Part shown: in pieces, positions 52,076 through 61,076 of the stretch
Numbering within the stretch: position 1 is the first letter of the stretch
Layout: each line of letters starts with the position of its first letter
Assembly (NCBI RefSeq): GCF_900176605.1
Contig: NZ_FXLP01000005.1
Span: 799,064-863,063 of the forward strand
DNA length: 64,000 bases
Origin: Peptoniphilus vaginalis
GTDB lineage: Bacteria > Bacillota > Clostridia > Tissierellales > Peptoniphilaceae
Direction of reading: 5' to 3'
Made by a program: the position numbers and the translations under genes
Notes under the pieces: model-generated
Database searches by the model: none
The model's input: only the letters and a program-made list of their open reading frames with translations
What the model was told of the DNA's origin: nothing

Positions 52076-52237
52076 AGTTTATAATTTTTCATAGACTCCT
52101 AATTTTTTATAAGCTTTACTAATGCTCATTAAGTCGCAGCTCTTTGCAACTTTACAAATATTTATAAAGCCATAATTATTTACAACTTTACAAATCTTTA
52201 TAAAGTTATAGCATCCTATAAAGACATAGCTTTTCAA
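52076..52237. repeat. 18-bp tandem repeat array B, nine degenerate units
   Basis: Units start at 52076, 52094, 52112, 52130, 52148, 52166, 52184, 52202 and 52220, all 18 bp apart. Units such as AACTTTACAAATATTTAT and AACTTTACAAATCTTTAT are close to those of array A at 6113-6274 (AACTTTGTAAAAATTTAT), in the same orientation. No coding function is seen. Confidence 0.75.
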
Positions 52238-52270
52238 TTTAAAAATCCCATAGACTTAATTACTTGAATA

Positions 52271-52379
52271 AAAAAAATGCACCCAAGGAGGTGGGTGCAA
52301 GGGGATTCCGGTAATTGTGATATTAAGGAAAAAAAACTGGTAAACTATAAGGGATTCTTAATATTTTATTTCACAATTA
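52271..52379 (-). other. Orphan terminator and long inverted repeat
   Basis: TGCACCC and GGGTGCA (52278-52284 with 52293-52299) with an A run to the left form a strong minus-strand terminator, yet no minus-strand gene lies upstream of it. To its right TAATTGTGA (52312-52320) and TCACAATTA (52371-52379) are inverse copies, extended by TATTAAG and CTTAATA. The segment may be a second small RNA or the remains of a divergent gene. Confidence 0.5.
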
Positions 52380-52466
52380 TCATAGACTTAGTATATAATA
52401 AAAGTACGACAAAATAAATTAATAATAATTTGTAAAAATAACAAAATATTTTTGACAGGAGGATAT

Positions 52467-53435
52467 ATGAATTTTGAAAGTATCTACTACTTCACAGAAC
52501 TTGCAAAGACTTTAAATATGAACGAAACTGGAGAAAAACTTTACATTTCACAACAAACTCTCTCCAACCATATTAAAAGACTTGAAGACTATTACGGGGC
52601 CAAGTTCTTTTTTAGAAAGCCAAAGTTATTGCTAACACCTATTGGTGAAGAGTACCTTGCCTATGCCGAAAGACTTCTAACTAATGAGTCCGATATGATA
52701 AATAAGATTAGGGACCTAAAAAGCGAGGATACTGGTAAGCTAATCTTAGGTGCTTCTTCCCCTCGTGCTGATATGTTTATCCCTTCGATTATAGAAAAAT
52801 TTACTGAGGAGTTCCCCCATGTTGGACTTGTTCTCCACGAGAAGCAATCCAAAGATCTGGAGTCTATGTGTCTTGAAAATAAATTAGACCTTGCCATCTC
52901 CATTGACGAGAACTACCAGAACGAAAATTTACAATCTCAACTACTATTAGATGAAAAACTTTACCTCTGTGTTAGCGACAGACTACTTAAAAAGCATGTG
53001 AGAAATCTTAAATCTTTAAAGGAAAAATCTTTTGAAAAAGTTAATCTTAAGGACTTCAGCAAGGTTCCCTTCCTACTCTATACACAGGACAACAGGATAA
53101 GGAGCCTCATTAACGAAAGCTTTAAGGAGGCAGATGTAAGACCCAATGACTACATTGAGACAGGCTACTCAAGGATTGCCCTATCTATTTGCAACAAGGC
53201 AATTGCTGCAGTTTTTATTTCTCAAATGAACATCAAGAGGTGGCTGGAGGAGTTTGATGACGACATCAACATCTTCCCTCTTTATTCTGGTGATGAACCT
53301 GTTACCCTTGGCATTTATGCCATAAAAAATAAAAATCGTTACATCACCAAGTATGCCAAGAGATTTGTAGACCTCTTGGAAGAATATTTTAATTCCTTCC
53401 ACGCAGAAAAATTAGAAAGAATTGCAAAAAAATAA
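52467..53435 (+). CDS. LysR-family transcriptional regulator
   Basis: The protein has 322 aa. The N-terminal winged helix (MNFESIYYFTELAKTLNMNE, then KLYISQQTLSNHIKRLEDYYG and FFRKPKLLLTPIGEEYLAYA) is standard for LysR. The effector domain (about 90-300) opens LILGASSPRADMFIPSIIEKF and has the usual two-lobe pattern. ATG 52467 follows AGGAGG by four bases; the frame extends to a TTG at 52452 without a ribosome site. There is no divergent partner gene, so its target is not evident. A long inverted repeat at 52312-52379 upstream could be its autoregulatory site. Confidence 0.88.
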   Translation: MNFESIYYFTELAKTLNMNETGEKLYISQQTLSNHIKRLEDYYGAKFFFRKPKLLLTPIGEEYLAYAERLLTNESDMINKIRDLKSEDTGKLILGASSPRADMFIPSIIEKFTEEFPHVGLVLHEKQSKDLESMCLENKLDLAISIDENYQNENLQSQLLLDEKLYLCVSDRLLKKHVRNLKSLKEKSFEKVNLKDFSKVPFLLYTQDNRIRSLINESFKEADVRPNDYIETGYSRIALSICNKAIAAVFISQMNIKRWLEEFDDDINIFPLYSGDEPVTLGIYAIKNKNRYITKYAKRFVDLLEEYFNSFHAEKLERIAKK

Positions 53436-53475
53436 AGTAAGAGTGGCACCAGGTGGTGTCACTTTTACTTTATAA
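53436..53475. terminator. Terminator after the LysR gene, probably bidirectional
   Basis: AAGTAAGAGTGGCACC pairs with GGTGTCACTTTTACTT around AGGT (one G-U in the core). Confidence 0.85.
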
Positions 53476-53507
53476 AATCCTTTTATCTTTTCTTCAATAA
53501 CTCGTCT

Positions 53508-54764
53508 TTAAAAATTATTTTCAAATTCTTGTCTAAACCTATTGAATAAATCTTCTTGGCTTCTTGCCCTTTCTTCTTCAGCAAACTTTTCTCTATCTTG
53601 TGCCCTCAAATCCTTTTGAGCTTCCTTGTCATTTTCTATAGAGTAGTCAGTAAATTTAACTTCAGTAGTCATCTTCTTTCCCCTTCTTAGGTATTCAACT
53701 TCTACCTTGTCGCCAACTTGATACTTATAAAGAATTGACTTTAGAGCATTGTTATCATCCACTTGGTCCTTGCCAATTCTTGTAACAATATCTCCTGCTT
53801 CAAGTCCAGCTGCTGCTGCAGGTGATCCATCGTAAACCTTGTAGACAAAGATTCCCTTATCAACATCTGGCTTTTCATTTAAGATTTGAGATGCAACATT
53901 AACATTCATAGTCAACATACCCATAGACATTTCCTTGTACTTTCCAGTTTCAATAACTTGTTTAATAATTGGTTTGATGAAGTTAATTGGAATTGAAAAA
54001 CCAAGACCTTCTGCTGATTGAACCTTAACTGTGTTGATGCCGATGACTTCGCCCTCAGCATTTAATAGGGCACCACCAGAGTTACCACCATTTATTGATG
54101 CATCAGTTTGGATAAGACCAGTCATATAGCCTCCACCACTTACTGCCCCAACATACCTGTCAAGTCCAGAAATAATACCTTGGGTTACAGTTTGAGAAAA
54201 TTGTAAGGAAATTGGGTTACCAATTGCTATAGCAGTGTCTCCGATTGAAAGAGCATCAGAGTCACCAAGACTTGCTGCATTTAATTTTTCATCAGTGTTA
54301 ATCTTTACAATGGCAAGGTCAATCATTTCGTCTGCCCAAATTGTCTTACCTTGGATGTCCTTTTCATTGTTGAGTCTAACTGTTACATCCTTTACAACTT
54401 GGTTGTTTAGTTTAACAACGTGAGCATTTGTAAGGATATAACCCTTTGGGTCAACAATTACACCAGAACCCACACCTTGGACTTCAACTTGTCCAAAGAA
54501 GGATTGTTGAAGTCCCTTAGTTGTTATTCCAACTACAGAGGACATAGCCTTCTTGGCAACGGCTGATGCCACTGTTACATTGTCCTTAGCAGAAATAGTT
54601 ATGTTTGAATCCTGATTTGACGTCTTAGTATCTCCCTGTGGCAAAAGCTTGTAAGTTGTAATTGCTGAACCAATTATTCCCCCAATTAGGGAAAAAACTA
54701 GGGCAATAATAATTACTATCTTTCCCATGCCAGGGTTTTTATTTAAATTGTCATTCATCTTCAT
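53508..54764 (-). CDS. HtrA/DegP-like membrane-anchored serine protease
   Basis: The protein has 418 aa. One membrane segment (about 15-37) anchors an extracellular trypsin-fold protease. The catalytic triad is seen in ILTNAHVV (His, about 115), EMIDLAIVKI (Asp) and GGNSGGALLN (Ser, about 230). One PDZ domain (about 275-370, KGIFVYKVYDGSPAAAAGLEAGD) precedes an acidic/Arg-rich tail of about 35 residues. HtrA proteins degrade misfolded exported proteins. GGAGG lies five bases before ATG 54764. The gene is monocistronic. Confidence 0.93.
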   Translation of the reverse strand: MKMNDNLNKNPGMGKIVIIIALVFSLIGGIIGSAITTYKLLPQGDTKTSNQDSNITISAKDNVTVASAVAKKAMSSVVGITTKGLQQSFFGQVEVQGVGSGVIVDPKGYILTNAHVVKLNNQVVKDVTVRLNNEKDIQGKTIWADEMIDLAIVKINTDEKLNAASLGDSDALSIGDTAIAIGNPISLQFSQTVTQGIISGLDRYVGAVSGGGYMTGLIQTDASINGGNSGGALLNAEGEVIGINTVKVQSAEGLGFSIPINFIKPIIKQVIETGKYKEMSMGMLTMNVNVASQILNEKPDVDKGIFVYKVYDGSPAAAAGLEAGDIVTRIGKDQVDDNNALKSILYKYQVGDKVEVEYLRRGKKMTTEVKFTDYSIENDKEAQKDLRAQDREKFAEEERARSQEDLFNRFRQEFENNF

Positions 54765-54921
54765 TTTTCCTCCTCTAATAATTTATGACTTTATCTTAGT
54801 ATGGTTTTGTGAAAGATTAATGAATTTATAATAAAAGCTTTTTGAAATGACTTCCACATAATTTTTCTCTTTAATTTTCTATCTTACCTTTTAAAAATTG
54901 ACTTATATTTTTCACTTAAAT

Positions 54922-54947
54922 AAAAAAAGAGACCCTCTCGGATCTCT
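54922..54947 (-). terminator. Intrinsic terminator of the met transport operon
   Basis: On the minus strand AGAGATCC-GAGA-GGGTCTCT (one G-U) is followed by seven Ts. Confidence 0.8.
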
Positions 54948-54956
54948 TTAAAAGAT

Positions 54957-55799
54957 TTAGTTTTCGAAAGCTGGTATAACTGCTCCCTTGAATTTTTCTT
55001 CTATAAATTTCTTAGCTTCTTCAGAGTTAAGAACCTTTAAGAACTTTTTAAATTTTTCCTTATCAGCGTCATCTTTTCTAATTGCAACTAAGTTTGCGTA
55101 TGGTGAATCCTTTGGTTCTAAGAAGATTGAGTCCTTTGTTGGGTCAAGTCCTTGTCCAATGGCAAAGTTTGCGTTAATAACTGCAGCACCTGCATCCTTA
55201 TAAACTTGTGCAATTGAAGGTGCATCCATTGCCGTGAACTTTAGGTTCTTTGGATTTTCTGCAATATCTTTTTCTGTTGCGTTAAGATTTGTCTTATCCT
55301 TTAACTTGATTAGTCCAGCGTCTTCAAGTAAAATTAAGGCTCTTGCACCGTTACTTGGGTCGTTAGGAATGATGATTTCTGCACCATCTTCGATTTCATC
55401 AACTGACTTATATTTTTCTGAGTATATAGCCATTGGTTCAACGTGAACATAACCTAAGATTGCAAGGTCTTTGATGTTTCTTTCTTGTGTAAAGCTGTCA
55501 AGATATGGTTTGTGTTGGAAGTAGTTTGCGTCAAGGTCACCAGCTTCTAGTTGAAGGTTTGGTTGGATGTAGTCGTCGAAGTTAACAACTTCTACATCAA
55601 GACCTTCTTTTTCAAATTCTGGTTTTAGACCTTCAATGATTTCTCCGTGAGGTGTAGGTGATACACCAATAACAATTTTGTTGTCTTCATCTGCTGGGGC
55701 TTCTGCCTTTGCGTCATCTTTCTTTGTACCGCCACATCCTGTTAGGGCAAGTGATAGGATCACTGATCCTAGTAAAAATAATTTTTTAAAATTTTTCAT
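54957..55799 (-). CDS. metQ: Methionine-binding lipoprotein, copy 1
   Basis: The protein has 280 aa with a lipoprotein signal (SLALTGCGGTKK, lipid Cys about 22). It is a NlpA/MetQ-type substrate-binding protein: IGVSPTPHGEIIEGL, NFDDYIQPNLQLEAGDLDANYFQHKPYL, GAEIIIPNDPSNGARALILLE and the conserved DAPSIAQVYKD. It should deliver methionine to the MetNI transporter upstream. Second of two adjacent metQ genes, last in the Met T-box operon. Confidence 0.92.
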   Translation of the reverse strand: MKNFKKLFLLGSVILSLALTGCGGTKKDDAKAEAPADEDNKIVIGVSPTPHGEIIEGLKPEFEKEGLDVEVVNFDDYIQPNLQLEAGDLDANYFQHKPYLDSFTQERNIKDLAILGYVHVEPMAIYSEKYKSVDEIEDGAEIIIPNDPSNGARALILLEDAGLIKLKDKTNLNATEKDIAENPKNLKFTAMDAPSIAQVYKDAGAAVINANFAIGQGLDPTKDSIFLEPKDSPYANLVAIRKDDADKEKFKKFLKVLNSEEAKKFIEEKFKGAVIPAFEN

Positions 55800-55839
55800 A
55801 TATATATCCTCCTCTAAAAAAATTATTAACTAATTAATA

Positions 55840-56667
55840 TTAAAATGTTGGAAGCACTGCTCCCTTGAAAGTATCTTCAATGTACTTTCTACTTGCTTCT
55901 GATTGTAATACTTTTACAACCTTTTTATAAATTTCTTTATTTTCTTCGCCAGATCTTGCTGCTACTATGTTTGCATAAGGTGAGTCCTTAGCTTCTGTAA
56001 TTATTGCATCCTTTGGATCAAGTCCACTTGCTATGGCAAAGTTTGGATTTATAAAGGCAAGGTCTGCATCTTTATAAACTCTTGGAATATTTTGTGCATC
56101 AACTGCAGTGAATTTTAAATTTTTTGGATTTTCCACTATGTCCACTTCAGTTGAGTTTAAGTTGTTCTTGTCCTTTAATTTTATAAGTCCTTCCTTATCA
56201 AGAATTAGTAGGGCTCTTGCTCCATTTGTTGGGTCATTAGGAATTATAATTTCTGCCCCATCTTCAAGGTCCTTGATGTCCTTTATCTTTGATGAAAATC
56301 CAAGAAGGGGTGTTATAAATACCTTTGAATCCTTTAGGGAAACTATATTTGTCTTCCTATCCTTGTTAAAGTTGTCAAGGTAGGGTTGGTGTTGGTAAAA
56401 GTTTAAGTCTAGATCCCCTGATTCAAGTTGTAGGTTTGGTTGAACATAGTCTGAGAAAACTACAAGATTAAGGTCAATTCCTTCCTTTTTAAATTCTGGT
56501 TCAAGGGCCTTTAAAAGTTCTCCGTGAGGAGTTTCTGATGCACCTATTGTCACCTTTGTTAGTTCTCCCGTCTTTGTGTCCTTTTCTTCTGCCTGCTTGT
56601 CTTTTCCACATGCCGTTAAAATGGCAATAAGTCCAATTAGTGTAAATAAAATTTTTGTCTTCTTCAT
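55840..56667 (-). CDS. metQ: Methionine-binding lipoprotein, copy 2
   Basis: The protein has 275 aa, starting MKKTKILFTLIG with lipobox LTAC. ATG 56667 has AGGAGG upstream; the longer frame is a Lys/Arg-rich artefact overlapping metI. It is about as long as copy 1 and shares GAEIIIPNDPTNGARALLIL and YVQPNLQLESGDLDLNFYQ, so the pair arose by duplication. Differences between the two in the binding cleft (VFITPLLGFSSK against MAIYSEKYKS) suggest different affinity or ligand, for example D- against L-methionine or a methionine derivative. That is inference. Confidence 0.92.
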   Translation of the reverse strand: MKKTKILFTLIGLIAILTACGKDKQAEEKDTKTGELTKVTIGASETPHGELLKALEPEFKKEGIDLNLVVFSDYVQPNLQLESGDLDLNFYQHQPYLDNFNKDRKTNIVSLKDSKVFITPLLGFSSKIKDIKDLEDGAEIIIPNDPTNGARALLILDKEGLIKLKDKNNLNSTEVDIVENPKNLKFTAVDAQNIPRVYKDADLAFINPNFAIASGLDPKDAIITEAKDSPYANIVAARSGEENKEIYKKVVKVLQSEASRKYIEDTFKGAVLPTF

Positions 56668-56710
56668 CTTTTTCCTCCTTTTTTCTTCTTTATTTTTTCT
56701 TCCGCTTTTT

Positions 56711-57364
56711 TTATTTTTTCTTGTCAATCTTCTTAGCCAAAAAGTTGCCAACAAATTGGACTATTTGAACCAAAACTATAATAACAAGAACTGCTGACCA
56801 TAGGATAAGGGGCTCATTTCTTTGGTAACCATACCTATTTGCCACATCTCCTAGACCGCCACCTCCCATGACACCAGCCATAGCAGAGTAACCAATAACA
56901 TTTATTACTGTCATTGTGATACCTGTCACTATCATTGGCATTGCCTCTGGTATCAAGACCTTAAATATTATTTCCCTCTTAGATGATCCCATAGACTTAG
57001 CTGCTTCAATAATTCCTGAGTCAACTTGGATAAGGTAACCTTCCATTAGTCTAGCAACAAAGGGTGCTGCTGAAACTGAGAGGGGAATTATCATCGCTGC
57101 AGTTCCGTAGGACTTTCCAACAATTAATCTTGAAAGTGGAAATACTACTATCATCAAGATTACAAAGGGAAAAGATCTTAGGATGTTTATGATTCCATCT
57201 AGGATTGAATAAACTTTTAAGGATTCAGTAAGTCCTCCAGGTCTTGTTGTTGTTAAAATTATTCCCAAGGGAAGACCTATTAAAAGAGCAATTATTGTCG
57301 AAGCAATTACCATTACTAAAGTTTGTGGAATTGCTGGTAAAACTATATCTATTATCCTATCCAT
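56711..57364 (-). CDS. metI: Methionine ABC transporter permease
   Basis: The protein has 217 aa with five membrane helices. It begins MDRIIDIVLPAIPQTLVMV (ATG 57364; the longer frame crosses the metN stop). The EAA loop for coupling to MetN is EAAKSMGSSKREIIFKVLIPEA (about 130), followed by GYSAMAGVMGGGGLGDVA, a typical MetI sequence. It lies 1 bp after metN. Confidence 0.94.
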   Translation of the reverse strand: MDRIIDIVLPAIPQTLVMVIASTIIALLIGLPLGIILTTTRPGGLTESLKVYSILDGIINILRSFPFVILMIVVFPLSRLIVGKSYGTAAMIIPLSVSAAPFVARLMEGYLIQVDSGIIEAAKSMGSSKREIIFKVLIPEAMPMIVTGITMTVINVIGYSAMAGVMGGGGLGDVANRYGYQRNEPLILWSAVLVIIVLVQIVQFVGNFLAKKIDKKK

Positions 57365-57365
57365 A

Positions 57366-58370
57366 TTAAAGCACCTCCACAATTACATTATTTTCTTTCA
57401 AGAATTCAATTGCCCTTGCTCTTTCTTCATCCTTACCAAGGATTTGAACTGTAAGGTAACCAACATTTGCCGCATTTAGCTTGTTTATATTCCCAGATAA
57501 GATGGAAAAATCTATGTCAAACTTCTTGACGCATTGGGAAAGGATTGGCTTGTCATAGTTGTTATCTGCATAGGATAGTCTAAGGACATCTCCCTTGTAG
57601 TCGCTTGCCCTTACATAGCCTTCTTCCACATCGTCTTCAAGATTTTTTATAAAGGATCTTGTTACAGCAGTCTTTGGATTAGTGAAGAGTTCCTTTGTGT
57701 TGTTCTCTTCAATAATTTTTCCAGCCTCCATAACTGCAATTCTATCACAAATTTCTTTAGCAACTTCCATTTGATGGGTGATCATTATAACTGTCATGTC
57801 AAATTCATCCACAATCTTCTTTAAAAGACTTAGGACTGACTTTGTGTTTGCCGGGTCAAGTGCTGATGTCCCTTCATCTGAAAGTAGGATTGATGGGTTT
57901 GTTGCAATTGCTCTTGCTATTGCCACCCTTTGCTTTTGACCACCAGACAATTCTGCTGGATAAGAGTTCTTCTTATCTACTAGGTCTATAAAGTTTAGAA
58001 GTTCATCTACCCTCTTATTTATCTTCTCCCTAGACACCCCAGAGATTTCTAGTGGATAGGCAATATTTTCTGCCACAGTCTTTTGCATGAATAAGTTGAA
58101 ATACTGGAAAATCATTCCAATATCCTTTCTAGCAGCCCTGAGTTCCTTTTCATTTAGACCAATAATAGACTTGCCATTTACTAGGATTTCTCCTGAACTT
58201 GGCTCTTCTAGTCTGTTGATACACCTAACAAGGGTTGACTTGCCGGCACCAGATAAACCGATGACACCGTAAATCTCTCCCCTATTGACCTTGAAAGAAA
58301 CATCATTTATGGCTCTAAAACTTCTTCCATCAGTTTTAAAATCTTTAACCAAATTTTTTACTTCAATCAT
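57366..58370 (-). CDS. metN: Methionine ABC transporter ATP-binding protein
   Basis: The protein has 334 aa. ATG 58370 (GGAGG five bases upstream) gives MIEVKNLVKDF. Walker A GLSGAGKSTLVRC, Q-loop IFQYFNLF, signature LSGGQKQRVAIARA, Walker B ILLSDEGTSALDP and His in MITHQMEVA. The C-terminal NIL (ACT-like) domain (about 250-334) binds methionine and inhibits transport when the cell is full. First gene of metN-metI-metQ-metQ behind the Met T-box. Confidence 0.95.
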   Translation of the reverse strand: MIEVKNLVKDFKTDGRSFRAINDVSFKVNRGEIYGVIGLSGAGKSTLVRCINRLEEPSSGEILVNGKSIIGLNEKELRAARKDIGMIFQYFNLFMQKTVAENIAYPLEISGVSREKINKRVDELLNFIDLVDKKNSYPAELSGGQKQRVAIARAIATNPSILLSDEGTSALDPANTKSVLSLLKKIVDEFDMTVIMITHQMEVAKEICDRIAVMEAGKIIEENNTKELFTNPKTAVTRSFIKNLEDDVEEGYVRASDYKGDVLRLSYADNNYDKPILSQCVKKFDIDFSILSGNINKLNAANVGYLTVQILGKDEERARAIEFLKENNVIVEVL

Positions 58371-58388
58371 TTTTCCTCCAAAACAATA

Positions 58389-58645
58389 AAAAAGAGCTTC
58401 CATCCCATAAGGACGAAAGCTCGTGTTACCACCTTAATTCATCGCTTCCTCACGAAAGCAACCTCTTCAAGTACCATCATACTCTACTTCTGTAACGGGA
58501 AGACCCGTAAATACCTAATATCAGTATTTCCTAGAGAAGGCCATGTTCACAAAAAATTCATCTACTTCTTTCACCAAAACGAAGCTCTCTTTAATCAAAA
58601 TTTTAAGCTACTCTTCTTCTCAAAAGTTTATTTTTGAATTACTTA
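58389..58645 (-). promoter_or_regulatory. T-box leader specific for methionine
   Basis: The minus strand has the T-box core AAGGTGGTAACACGAGC (58433-58417) and the terminator GAGCTTTCGTCC...GGAAGCTC then six Ts, ending just before metN. In Stem I the specifier loop GTGAACATGGCC shows an ATG codon, so uncharged tRNA-Met is sensed. The gene-free stretch 58404-58685 is almost all this leader. Confidence 0.9.
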
Positions 58646-58647
58646 TT

Positions 58648-58676
58648 ATTATATTAGCTTAGATTTTAAATGTCAA
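58648..58676 (-). promoter_or_regulatory. Promoter of the met T-box operon
   Basis: TTGACA (58676-58671), 17 bp, TATAAT (58653-58648) on the minus strand: full consensus. Confidence 0.88.
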
Positions 58677-58685
58677 GCATAATAT

Positions 58686-60299
58686 TTATTTTATTTCAAA
58701 AATTTTCATGTCCTCTTCCACGCTGGTGATACCAGCGATTCCAAAGTTTTCTACCAAAACATCTACTACATTTTTTGATAAGAAGGCTGGAAGAGTCGGT
58801 CCAAGGTGGATGTTTTTAACTCCTAGTGATAAAAGAGCAAGTAAAACTATTACAGCCTTTTGTTCATACCAAGCAATATTGTAAGCAATTGGAAGATCAT
58901 TTACACTTTCCACCCCAAAGGCATCCACAAGGGCAAGGGCAATTTGGATAAGTGAGTAGGAGTCGTTACATTGACCTGCATCGAGAACTCTTGGGATTCC
59001 ATTAATGTCACCAAGGTCTAGCTTGTTGTATCTGTACTTGGCACAGCCAGCAGTTAAAATTACAGTTGACTTAGGAAGCTTCTTGGCAAAGTCTTCATAA
59101 TAATTTCTATCAGTCATTCTTCCATCGCAACCTGCCATGACAACAAATTTTGTGATGTCACCATTTTTTACAGCCTCGATTACCTTGTCAGCAAGTTCCA
59201 TGACTTGACTGTGAGCGAAACCTCCCACAATTTTTCCCTTTTCAATTTCTACTGGTGGCTCACAAGTCTTTGCAAGCTCAATTATTTTTGAAAAGTTCTT
59301 GTGACCATTATTACCTTCTTCAATGTAAGTGCAGCCAGGATATCCTGCAGCTCCAGTGGTAAATAGCTTATCCTTGTATGACTCCCTTGGTGGGACAATG
59401 CAGTTAGTTGTCATTAGGATTGGACCATTAAAAGACTCAAACTCCTCCCTTTGCTTCCACCAAGCATTCCCATAATTGCCAATAAAGTTTTCATACTTTT
59501 TAAACTTAGGATAATAATTTGCTGGTAGCATTTCAGAGTGAGTGTAAATATCCACCCCAGAATCTTTTGCTTGTTCTAGTAACATTTCAAAATCTTTTAA
59601 GTCGTGGCCAGATACTAAGATGCCAGGATTTTTTCTTACCCCAATGTTTACTTCAGAGATTTCTGGATTTCCGTAAGTCTTTGTGTTGGCCCCATCAAGA
59701 GTCGCCATAGCCCTATAACCCATGTCTCCAGTCTTTAGTGTCAAGGCAATTAATTCATCCAAGCTTTTCTCTTCTAAGAGGTCAGCCATAGCTCTTAAAA
59801 TAAACTTATTTACTCCTTCGTCTTCATATCCCAAAACTTTAGCATGTCTTGTGTAGGCAGCCATACCCTTAAGTCCATAAGTTATTAGTTCTTTTAAACT
59901 TCTTTGGTCTTCATTTTCTTCTTTAAGAATAGAAACTTGGTGACTTGCAATTTTTTCGTTGATTTCAGAAAAGTCTACAGATGACCAAGCTCCTGCATCG
60001 CTGTAAGTTTTTTCTTCTCTCAAAGAGTTCATAAGCTCAATAGTTTCTACGATCCTATTTTTTATTTGCCCATCATCAAAGTTTGCATTAGTGATAGTAG
60101 TAAAGAGGTTTAAAATAACTCTATCAACTACATCCTTATCTTCCCTTTCACTCTTAAGAGCAATCTCAGAAAGTCCCTTAGTGATCCAAATTAAAAAGTC
60201 TTGGTAGTTAGCAACAGTAGCAGTCTTTCCACAAACTCCCCTCTTAGTGCAGCCCTTGTTGTTTAAAGTTTCTTGACATTGGTAACAAAACATATCCAT
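58686..60299 (-). CDS. hcp: Hydroxylamine reductase / hybrid cluster protein
   Basis: The protein has about 537 aa from ATG 60299 (GAAGGG nine bases upstream); an ATG at 60308 is also in frame. The N-terminal cluster motif is CYQC followed by [11 protein letters not shown] (Cx2Cx8Cx5C), the [4Fe-4S] arrangement of class I proteins from anaerobes. The hybrid-cluster ligands occur in [39 protein letters not shown] and [11 protein letters not shown]. The enzyme reduces hydroxylamine or, more likely in vivo, nitric oxide and protects from nitrosative stress. A 14-bp palindrome lies 112 bp upstream. No HcpR regulator gene is in the window. Confidence 0.95.
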   Translation of the reverse strand: MDMFCYQCQETLNNKGCTKRGVCGKTATVANYQDFLIWITKGLSEIALKSEREDKDVVDRVILNLFTTITNANFDDGQIKNRIVETIELMNSLREEKTYSDAGAWSSVDFSEINEKIASHQVSILKEENEDQRSLKELITYGLKGMAAYTRHAKVLGYEDEGVNKFILRAMADLLEEKSLDELIALTLKTGDMGYRAMATLDGANTKTYGNPEISEVNIGVRKNPGILVSGHDLKDFEMLLEQAKDSGVDIYTHSEMLPANYYPKFKKYENFIGNYGNAWWKQREEFESFNGPILMTTNCIVPPRESYKDKLFTTGAAGYPGCTYIEEGNNGHKNFSKIIELAKTCEPPVEIEKGKIVGGFAHSQVMELADKVIEAVKNGDITKFVVMAGCDGRMTDRNYYEDFAKKLPKSTVILTAGCAKYRYNKLDLGDINGIPRVLDAGQCNDSYSLIQIALALVDAFGVESVNDLPIAYNIAWYEQKAVIVLLALLSLGVKNIHLGPTLPAFLSKNVVDVLVENFGIAGITSVEEDMKIFEIK

Positions 60300-60410
60300 A
60301 ATCTTCATCCCTTCTATTTTTAAAATTATAAAATTCTCAACTTCTACTTTTAAAATTCTTAAGATTCTTAACTTCTAAAAATATTTTAATAGGTAAAGAA
60401 AAACTTTTCT

Positions 60411-60424
60411 GTTGCATATGCAAC
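60411..60424. promoter_or_regulatory. Perfect 14-bp palindrome before hcp
   Basis: GTTGCATATGCAAC is a perfect palindrome. Its centre is 41.5 bp from the start expected from TAAAAT (60388-60383), the usual distance for class II activation by CRP/FNR-family proteins such as HcpR. Confidence 0.55.
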
Positions 60425-60432
60425 AATAAAAC

Positions 60433-60458
60433 AAAAAAGAGACCCCATACAGGGTCTC
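60433..60458 (-). terminator. Intrinsic terminator of the TlpA-like operon
   Basis: GAGACCC and GGGTCTC (60439-60445 with 60452-60458) pair, followed by six Ts on the minus strand. Confidence 0.88.
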
Positions 60459-60506
60459 AATAGGTGTATATTAATGAGGGTTTATCTAGTGATCACTTAT
60501 AAAAAA

Positions 60507-61076
60507 TTATTTTTTGTCATTAGCTATAGCTTCGTCAATTTTCTTGTAAAGTTCAGCCTTCTTATCCTTGTCATCAACTGAACCCACACTTACATCTCCT
60601 ATAACCTTTCCTTGTCTATCAATTAATAAAGTTGTTGGGAAGGCAGTTAGATTTTTAAGATAAGCATCAATTTCTTTAGAAGGTTTAACAGCAAGGTTAG
60701 TGTACTTTACACCCTTAGCTTCTAAGATTTTTTCTGCTTCTTCCTTTATTTTTTTATCTTCATAAGTGTCTAGGCAAATTGACATAACCTTTACATTCTT
60801 GTCCTTTAATTCTTCGCTAATTTGTTGTAAAGCTGGCATTTCATCAATACAACCCTTACAACCTGTGAACCAAATACTTAAAATTGTAACAGGGTGGTCT
60901 TTAAAAACATCATTGTTTATTGGGTTACCCTTAAAGTCTACTGCATCAAACTTAGGGAAAGAGTCTCCAGCAGAAATATCAGTAGCTTCTGGCGCCTTGC
61001 TTGTACAGGCAGACATAGATACCAATAAAATCATAAGAACAAATAACTTACTTATCTTATTAAAAACTTTATTCAT
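60507..61076 (-). CDS. TlpA-like thioredoxin-fold lipoprotein
   Basis: The protein has 189 aa with a lipoprotein signal (LVSMSACTSKAP, lipid Cys about 24), so it faces outward from the membrane. The redox motif is WFTGCKGCIDEMPAL (CKGC, about 70), with the cis-Pro loop TAFPTTLLIDRQGKVIG. It belongs to the TlpA/ResA group that reduces disulfides on the outer face of the membrane. It overlaps the 4Fe-4S gene by 8 bp. With the two upstream genes it forms a small electron-transfer unit. Confidence 0.9.
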   Translation of the reverse strand: MNKVFNKISKLFVLMILLVSMSACTSKAPEATDISAGDSFPKFDAVDFKGNPINNDVFKDHPVTILSIWFTGCKGCIDEMPALQQISEELKDKNVKVMSICLDTYEDKKIKEEAEKILEAKGVKYTNLAVKPSKEIDAYLKNLTAFPTTLLIDRQGKVIGDVSVGSVDDKDKKAELYKKIDEAIANDKK

